Origin: Leishmania infantum JPCM5
Lineage: Eukaryota > Euglenozoa > Kinetoplastea > Trypanosomatida > Trypanosomatidae
Length of the DNA: 64,000 nt
Direction: 5' to 3'
NCBI RefSeq assembly: GCF_000002875.2
Contig: NC_009395.2
Location: 400,001-464,000, forward strand
Made by a program: the position numbers and the translations under genes. How positions within the stretch are numbered: the first letter of the stretch is position 1; every line of letters begins with the position of its first letter. This document shows, piece by piece, positions 58,379 to 64,000 of this stretch. Below the pieces are notes generated by a model, which was given only the letters and a program-made list of their open reading frames with translations, had not been told where the DNA came from and made no database searches.

Positions 58379-59631
58379 GCCGCGCGTGCGCGTGCCGCTG
58401 CCGGACTGCGAGGCGCCAGCCGATTCGCTTGCGTTGCTTCTCTCCTTTTTCTTCGCATTGCGCGTTTTGTTTTTGTGTTTTATCATTCCCCGCCTTCGCA
58501 AAACACGCGTCGTCTCTTCGCCGCCGCGCTCGTGCGCGGCATCGCCGTCGGCTGCGAGTGACGGAGACAGGCGCGATGTGAGTTGAGGCGAAGCCGCAAG
58601 AAAAAAAAAATATGTATGCGAGCGCGAGGGCGAGCGGGCTCGGACACCCTCCTGCCCAGACTGCAGCGTGCGCTGCCGTCATCGCAAGGATGGGGAGGCG
58701 GCAGCTGTGTCGAGTCCGATGGCATTGTGCGCGTGTGTCCGAGTGGCGCCGACGCCGCGCCTCCACCTGCGCTCCTCTTGTTGGTACTCCCAAGCTCCGT
58801 CGTAGGTGCTGCGTCGTTGCTGTGAGCGATGCGATGAGGGTGTGGGGTGTATTCGAGCGTGCCACTGTGAAGCGGGTGCAACGCCAGTGATTGTTGGCTC
58901 ACACAGGCGCGCACGTGCGCATATGTATAGCTGTACGCTCACGCGCACCCGGCTTGCCGGCGGCGTTTCCGCGCAGCGCCAGCTTGTTTCGACGACTGCG
59001 CTGCTGCCTGGTGCCCTGCATGTTAGTGGAGTAGCTGATTTCTCGCTTGTGCGCCGTCGTTTCTCACCTGTCTTCACGTATTCTCGTGCACTCGGTCTCT
59101 CGCACCGCTGCCTGTCGCTCACCCGACATGTCATCTGTGTTCGGTGCTGGAGGTTTCACGACTCGCGTGAGTCGGCATAATTGCCTCGGTACGAGGTGAC
59201 CCGATCTCTTGTTTGCTGTTTACGCACCGCCGCCTCTTAATTTGGCGTTTAGCACTTCACCTCGCCATTGCGCTTTCCAGGCTTTGCTCGCTGCTTCGGG
59301 GGCACTACTCCGCGCAGACTCGAGGAGGTCGTGGTGGCACATCACACAACACAGGCGAGTGCGCACCTACGCAGACACAGACACACTATCCTTTAGCACT
59401 GCTCACGCGAGCAAGCGAGGGAGCCTACCAGGAGCTCTTTCTGTTCGCGCTGCGCTGTCCGCGTGCCGCTCGCTCACCTCTTGCGTTGCCCACGCTTTCA
59501 CTATCCTGGGCAGCGCGTTGCACATAAACCGTAGAGGTGCATTCCTACGGCCCGACACACTCGCAGACAAGCAGCAAGACAGCACTCTCTCGCCTGAGCC
59601 TGTGTGACTGTTTCTCACACATCCTTTGGTG
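58379..59631. other. Spacer after eL28 copy 1
   Basis: Up to 58841 this is the repeated 3' flank of eL28, including an A-run before TATGTATG near 58602-58619. After that it is unique GC-rich and mixed sequence with no convincing gene. AG at 59597-59598 may be the acceptor of the next gene. Confidence 0.6.
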
Positions 59632-60642
59632 ATGATGCCCCTCACCCTTGTGGATGCCTATGCGCTGGCGCTGAGGACGCTGGACCCCGCCGCGTGGGAG
59701 CTGTTTGGCGCACTGGAAGATCGCATTCTACACTCAGCCGCATTTCTGCTCGGCCGCGTGGAGCTGACCGCCTTGCGCCCAGCAGTGAAGGACAGTGCAA
59801 CGGCTCTTTCACGCACCGCCGCCTCATGCGTGCAGCCGACCGTGACGTCTGGGGTGCGCGACGCGGAGGGGACGGATATCGCATCGGTGTCGGCGGAGAT
59901 GCTTCGTTACCTGCGCGAGACGCTCCAAGCAGGCGCTGCTCACACATTCCAGACAAGGCTCGACTCACCAACGACGTCGGCGCCCGCACGTCTCGTGAAG
60001 GATCTGTCACGCGTGCGTGAGCAGGTCGCCTCAGCGCAGTCGCCGTCTTCGTCTTCGCGCTGTCCTGGACTCGTACTCGCGGAGCTGAGCATCTTATGCC
60101 AAACCGTCCTAGCGTTGTCGGCGCTGTGGATGAGCACAAAATTTTGGGCAACGCTGTGTGAAAGCTCCACGCTGAGCGCCCTCGTCGCTTGCTTCCTCCG
60201 TCTCTCCTCGCCACCGAGCAAGGACGAAACCGTAGCCGCCTCGTACCTACAATGCGGCACCGTGGGGCCAGTGGCAAGCGCCGAGCGGGGTCCGTGCACA
60301 GATGATGCTCCGGACGTCGTTCCGATGGAGCCGGCGAACGCGGACCAGTTGTGCCTCGCCTCCACACCGCCGTCCTCATCCTTGGCACCTGTGCCCTTAG
60401 AGCAGCGCTCTTGCGAGGAGACTTGCAGTGCGCAGGCAGGGGTCGCTGGTGGGCTTGAGGGCGGTGCTGCCTGTGTGTCTAGCGAGATCATCAACGGCTA
60501 CGAAGACATATCGTGCAGCCCGCTGGCTCCCATGACGTGGCTCGACGGCAATGTTGCGGATGCGGCGGAGTCGCTGGCGAGGGACATCGAGGACGTCGAG
60601 ATAATTTTGCTCCGCTGCAGCGAGTACGCGGTTCCCGTGTGA
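59632..60642 (+). CDS. Hypothetical protein, 336 residues
   Basis: Frame from ATG 59632 (a second ATG follows directly; the frame extends only to TTG 59626) to TGA 60640. I do not recognise it. Residues about 1-70 (PLTLVDAYALALRTLDPAAW) and 140-195 (with LALSALWMSTKFWATLCE) look helical, the latter possibly an amphipathic or membrane-associated helix. The last 30 residues, with EDVEIILLRCSEY, look ordered too. The parts between are Ser/Ala/Pro-rich. There is no signal peptide or clear transmembrane segment. It sits alone between the two eL28 direct repeats, so recombination between them would delete or amplify it. Codon composition is like that of neighbouring genes, so I take it to be real. 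Confidence 0.75.
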   Translation: MMPLTLVDAYALALRTLDPAAWELFGALEDRILHSAAFLLGRVELTALRPAVKDSATALSRTAASCVQPTVTSGVRDAEGTDIASVSAEMLRYLRETLQAGAAHTFQTRLDSPTTSAPARLVKDLSRVREQVASAQSPSSSSRCPGLVLAELSILCQTVLALSALWMSTKFWATLCESSTLSALVACFLRLSSPPSKDETVAASYLQCGTVGPVASAERGPCTDDAPDVVPMEPANADQLCLASTPPSSSLAPVPLEQRSCEETCSAQAGVAGGLEGGAACVSSEIINGYEDISCSPLAPMTWLDGNVADAAESLARDIEDVEIILLRCSEYAVPV

Positions 60643-61674
60643 AGGCGCTCTTTCGTGTGCTTCGATTAGAGGCGGGAGACATGCGTGCAGGTGACGCCGT
60701 GCATGTGTGCCTGTGTGCCTGTGTGCATGTGGTGGTGCACTGATGACTGGCAGTCCGCTCTCCTCAGTAGCGGGGTGCAGTGGCAACAATTTTTGCCGGT
60801 CCTCTTTCCAGAGAGCGTGCAGTCTCTCGCGAGGTTAGAGGGGCGCCACGGACAGTCCCTCGTTGATCGGCGAGCGCGAGATGCTCGGCGTTTCTTCAAC
60901 AAGTGCTGCAACCTTTCGTGAGGGAGCTCTGTCCGCGGCACATGAGAAAGATGTGCCTTTAACCAGCGAACTGTAGGATGGGCTGTGCGATGATGCTGAG
61001 GAGGTCGTCGACAGGCCAACAGCTTCTTGCCGCCCGCTTTCAAAGCAGGTGCCGTAAAAAAAAAAAAACAGAAGCGGGCAGAGACGTGGCGGCAACACCT
61101 CCGCGCAGGCGGCCGCCTTGCTTCCTTGCCAACTAAACGAGCTGGCAGAAGACGGCAAGCGTGGGAAAGGGCTGGAGCGAGGGAGGAGCAACGAGCGTTA
61201 CTTTTTCCTGCGATGGTGCTGCTCTCGCGGCGGTGCCCGATAGCTCGCTGCCACCCCCGCCTCCCTCACCCTCTCGCCATCACTAACACATCGCTTTTTC
61301 CCCCCCTCTCTGAGCCGCGCTTCTCGCAGAACGGGCCTGTGCGTGCGGACCGGCTTGCTACTTCTCACGCAAGGATAAGAGCGCAGAAAGCCAATCTCGG
61401 AGCCATGCGCGCCCGTGTGTCCCTCTCTCTCTTTGGGCGCGCTTGGTTGGCCGGGCACTGGAGTCCTGTTTTGTGAGCTTGACATCCTTTCTGTTTCGCT
61501 TAGCCGCCTCACTTCTCTCTGGCTCTCCACCTCTTTTCTCTCGTCCTTTCTTTCCTCTCACGCGTGCTGTGCGCCACTCCCACACGCATCGCGCTGCTGC
61601 TCCGTGCATCCCTCACGCTCGTCTCCTCTCTGTGACCCCCGCCCGCCGCGCGCCGACAGAACTGCGCACGAATC
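60643..61674. other. Spacer before eL28 copy 2
   Basis: About 1 kb. A GC-rich mixed block (about 60740-61050) ends in a run of 13 A (61056-61068). After it come purine-rich and then pyrimidine-rich sequences leading into the repeat at 61524. No gene is convincing. Confidence 0.55.
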
Positions 61675-62581
61675 ATGTCGCACTCTGTCGATCTCCAGTG
61701 GATCCTGGTCCGCCAGAACAGCCGCTTCCTGCAGAAGCGCGGCGGCATTCGCATGAGCAACGACCCGTTCAACAACAACGGCAACTGGACGAAGCGCCAC
61801 TGCGGCTTCCTGAACGAGAAGGCTGCTGTTGTGAAGCCGGCGAAGGGTGGTGCGATCTGCGTGACGGTGAAGGACGGCAGCAGCAACAACAAACCGAGGC
61901 AGACGTACAGGAAGACCGTGCATGCTGCTGGCGTGAGGGCGTCGGACGTGAGCCGTGCCGTGGCTGCTGTGCGTCCGGACCTCGCGGACGTGTCGTTCCG
62001 CCGCGCGCGCCGCATGGCCTGCATTGCGAGCCGCACGGCGAAGGTGGCTGCTGCGCGCAAGGCCCGCTCCGAGAAGATCAAGTTTTCACGCAAGTCCGTG
62101 CGCGCGAAGCGCCACTAGGCCGCGCGTGCGCGTGCCGCTGCCGGACTGCGAGGCGCCAGCCGATTCGCTTGCGTTGCTTCTCTCCTTTTTCTTCGCATTG
62201 CGCGTTTTGTTTTTGTGTTTTATCATTCCCCGCCTTCGCAAAACACGCGTCGTCTCTTCGCCGCCGCGCTCGTGCGCGGCATCGCCGTCGGCTGCGAGTG
62301 ACGGAGACAGGCGCGATGTGAGTTGAGGCGAAGCCGCAAGAAAAAAAAAATATGTATGCGAGCGCGAGGGCGAGCGGGCTCGGACACCCTCCTGCCCAGA
62401 CTGCAGCGTGCGCTGCCGTCATCGCAAGGATGGGGAGGCGGCAGCTGTGTCGAGTCCGATGGCATTGTGCGCGTGTGTCCGAGTGGCGCCGACGCCGCGC
62501 CTCCACCTGCGCTCCTCTTGTTGGTACTCCCAAGCTCCGTCGTAGGTGCTGCGTCGTTGCTGTGAGCGATGCGATGAGGGT
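61524..62581 (+). repeat. Direct repeat, copy 2 (contains eL28 gene)
   Basis: Second copy of the 1058-base unit at 57784-58841, same orientation. Flanks on both sides are unrelated to those of copy 1, so the repeat edges are sharp. Confidence 0.92.
61675..62118 (+). CDS. RPL28: 60S ribosomal protein L28 (eL28), copy 2
   Basis: 147 residues, identical in protein sequence to copy 1, with the same upstream splice signal (AG 61658-61659) and 15-base 5' UTR. It shares the first 460 or so bases of the 3' flank, after which the two genes have different 3' sequences. The two mRNAs may therefore differ in their distal 3' UTR and regulation while making the same large-subunit protein. Confidence 0.95.
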   Translation: MSHSVDLQWILVRQNSRFLQKRGGIRMSNDPFNNNGNWTKRHCGFLNEKAAVVKPAKGGAICVTVKDGSSNNKPRQTYRKTVHAAGVRASDVSRAVAAVRPDLADVSFRRARRMACIASRTAKVAAARKARSEKIKFSRKSVRAKRH

Positions 62582-63600
62582 CGGCGTGGGTGAGGTGCCG
62601 GGGCATGTAGTGATGCAGGAGGGACTTCGTTGGTGGGTAATCGCCTCCTTCACGTGACGTCTTAGGGCAGCCGCTGATGCGAAGCTGAGAGGAGGGGTGG
62701 GGCAAGGAAAGGACTGCTTGCCGTGTTCTGCCATCAAACCGATCGATGCTGCTGTTGGGTGCCCATGCGCGTCGCCGGCACTCTTGCACTCGCCGGTGCG
62801 GACTGTTTCTTGGCTATGTGCTTGTCGTGCCTCTCTCTCACTTTCTTCACGTCTCCCTTGTCGGTGTTTGTGCTCTTTCTTTGGTTTTTGGATGCCCGCA
62901 TGCCGCTCTTCACTGACGGGACGGCCGCTCGCGCGACGCCTCTGTGGCGGCCTTTGGATGTCGGATGCCGACGCCCTACAAATGGCGGCGCCGTTCTACG
63001 TGAACACCGCACCCAACTCTATCCTCTTGTGCGACGCGTCACGCATCACCGGCTGAAACACGCGCACACACATAAATTCGTGTGCGCGCGTCTTCTGCTC
63101 GCGCATACGTTCTTCTGAGCATCGGCACAGTCCTCGTTGCAGGGTTGGCTTATTGTTCTCCTCGTCTCCTCTTGTGTTGTTTGAGTCGCCTGGTAAAGTC
63201 TCTCTACCGTTTTTTTTCTGTTCCTTGCTTGACTTCTGTTATTTCTGGCGAGCGCTTCGGCCATTGCTCCTCCTCCTCTACCCTGCCTCTCCCTCACTCA
63301 GTCTCTCTTTCTCTGTGAGTGTGTGTGCGCCGTCGCTGCGGTGGTGGCTGCTGCTGGCGTCTCTCACGCGTTTAGGTTTGCTTGATAGGAAGCGGAGGCG
63401 GTCGGCGCTGTCGTCCGGTGGAGCGAGACGTAGCTGGACATAAAGGGACACTTCATCTCTCATCTCTTTTTTTTTCGTCGCTTCTGTGGCTTTTCGCGTG
63501 ATATCAAGCGACGAGGCACTGACGAGAGCACACACACACACACACGTACATACTCGCAGTCACGCACAGGAGGCCGCACACTCGTTGCTGAAAAGCCCTG
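62119..63600. other. Spacer between eL28 copy 2 and SEC31
   Basis: Repeat sequence up to 62581, then unique sequence. Most of it is UTR-like and T-rich from 62800 on. A 32-codon ATG frame at 62958-63056 looks less random than its surroundings but cannot be supported as a gene. Confidence 0.55.
63449..63508 (+). promoter_or_regulatory. Predicted trans-splice acceptor for SEC31
   Basis: A T-rich tract (about 63449-63480) is followed by the first AG at 63507-63508, 92 bases before the ATG at 63601. Confidence 0.5.
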
Positions 63601-64000
63601 ATGCGACTGAAGAACACGGCGCTATGCTGCGCGTTTGCGTGGTCGCCGGCGGTGTTGGGCAACCCGCCCCTCCTCGCCACCGCGTCTTACAGCGGTGCCA
63701 TGGACGAGAACTTCAGCAGCGACGCCTTTCTTGAGATTCGCCTCGTGGACGTGAAGGTGACGGACGACACGGAGCTGCCTGTTGTCGGGCGTGTGCGGCT
63801 GCCGGATCGCGCACATCGCGTCGACTGGTCTCCGTACGCCGGGCCGCAGGGCATCATCGGTGTCTCGTGCGGCAACGGCTGTGTATACATCTTCTCCGCT
63901 GCAGAGGTGCTCGCCGCCGGCCCGAATGGCGGCGGCGAGGAGGTGAGTGATCACCCGCGCGGACTGCTGTGGATGGTGCGCGAGCACGCGGGCTCGGCCG
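63601..64000 (+). CDS. SEC31: Protein transport protein SEC31, N-terminal part (partial)
   Basis: 133 codons from ATG 63601 to the end of the window, open throughout; the gene continues outside. It starts MRLKNTALCCAFAWSPA, then has LLATASYSGAMDENFSS and LEIRLVDV, then a VDWSPYAGPQGIIGVSCGNG segment. This order fits the start of SEC31: an MKLK-type start, AWSP, the LATG-x-LD-x-FS motif, LEIF, then the first WD40 blades. SEC31 forms the outer COPII coat with SEC13 and drives budding of ER transport vesicles. The call is by family resemblance of the N-terminus; the proline-rich and C-terminal parts cannot be seen here. Confidence 0.88.
   Translation, partial: MRLKNTALCCAFAWSPAVLGNPPLLATASYSGAMDENFSSDAFLEIRLVDVKVTDDTELPVVGRVRLPDRAHRVDWSPYAGPQGIIGVSCGNGCVYIFSAAEVLAAGPNGGGEEVSDHPRGLLWMVREHAGSA

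Larger units (their letters stand above)
57784..58841 (+). repeat. Direct repeat, copy 1 (contains eL28 gene)
   Basis: 1058 bases repeated in the same orientation at 61524-62581 (offset 3740). I saw no difference in the parts compared by eye, including the complete coding region and both edges. The unit begins inside a polypyrimidine tract and so carries the trans-splice signal, 5' UTR, coding region and about 460 bases of 3' flank. Confidence 0.92.

Overview
The window looks like a piece of a Leishmania (kinetoplastid) chromosome. Every convincing gene is on the + strand, so this is one polycistronic cluster with no strand switch. Coding stretches are GC-rich and intronless. They are separated by long pyrimidine-rich spacers that carry the polypyrimidine-plus-AG signals used for trans-splicing. 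The gene content agrees: a pyruvate phosphate dikinase end with a glycosomal SKL signal, a sterol 14-alpha-demethylase of the kinetoplastid type, and two copies of ribosomal protein eL28. From memory this order matches chromosome 11 of Leishmania species; I could not check that by search. There is a 100-base assembly gap at 19969-20068 and a single N at 24084.

Layout. 2-130: end of pyruvate phosphate dikinase. 2217-4283: type I inositol polyphosphate 5-phosphatase. 8206-13773: a 1855-residue low-complexity protein whose centre looks like a degenerate fungal-type fatty acid synthase acyltransferase. 14828-15634: a protein with the isocitrate/isopropylmalate dehydrogenase fold but without the catalytic motifs. 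15635-25395: almost 10 kb with no credible gene. 25396-28179: RNA-binding protein with two RRM-like regions. 32075-33535: SEC61 alpha. 37209-44009: a long gene broken by stops and frameshifts. 45988-47871 and 49839-51236: two DHHC palmitoyltransferase paralogues. 53693-55135: CYP51. 57935-58378 and 61675-62118: two eL28 genes inside a 1058-bp direct repeat, with a 336-residue protein of unknown function between them (59632-60642). 63601-64000: start of SEC31.

There is no operon logic in the bacterial sense. The genes are co-transcribed, and expression is probably set by UTRs. A loose secretory/membrane theme is visible: SEC61 (ER entry), SEC31 (COPII), two membrane palmitoyltransferases and the ER-bound CYP51. 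The most unusual content is two neighbouring proteins that keep metabolic enzyme folds but have lost catalytic residues, a heavily decayed large gene, patchwork identity between the DHHC genes, and a very long gene-free stretch holding a 143-bp alternating purine-pyrimidine repeat.

Many open frames in the spacers are by-products of pyrimidine-rich sequence and are not annotated. Several long frames open with non-ATG codons; for each real gene I chose the first plausible ATG downstream of a splice acceptor.
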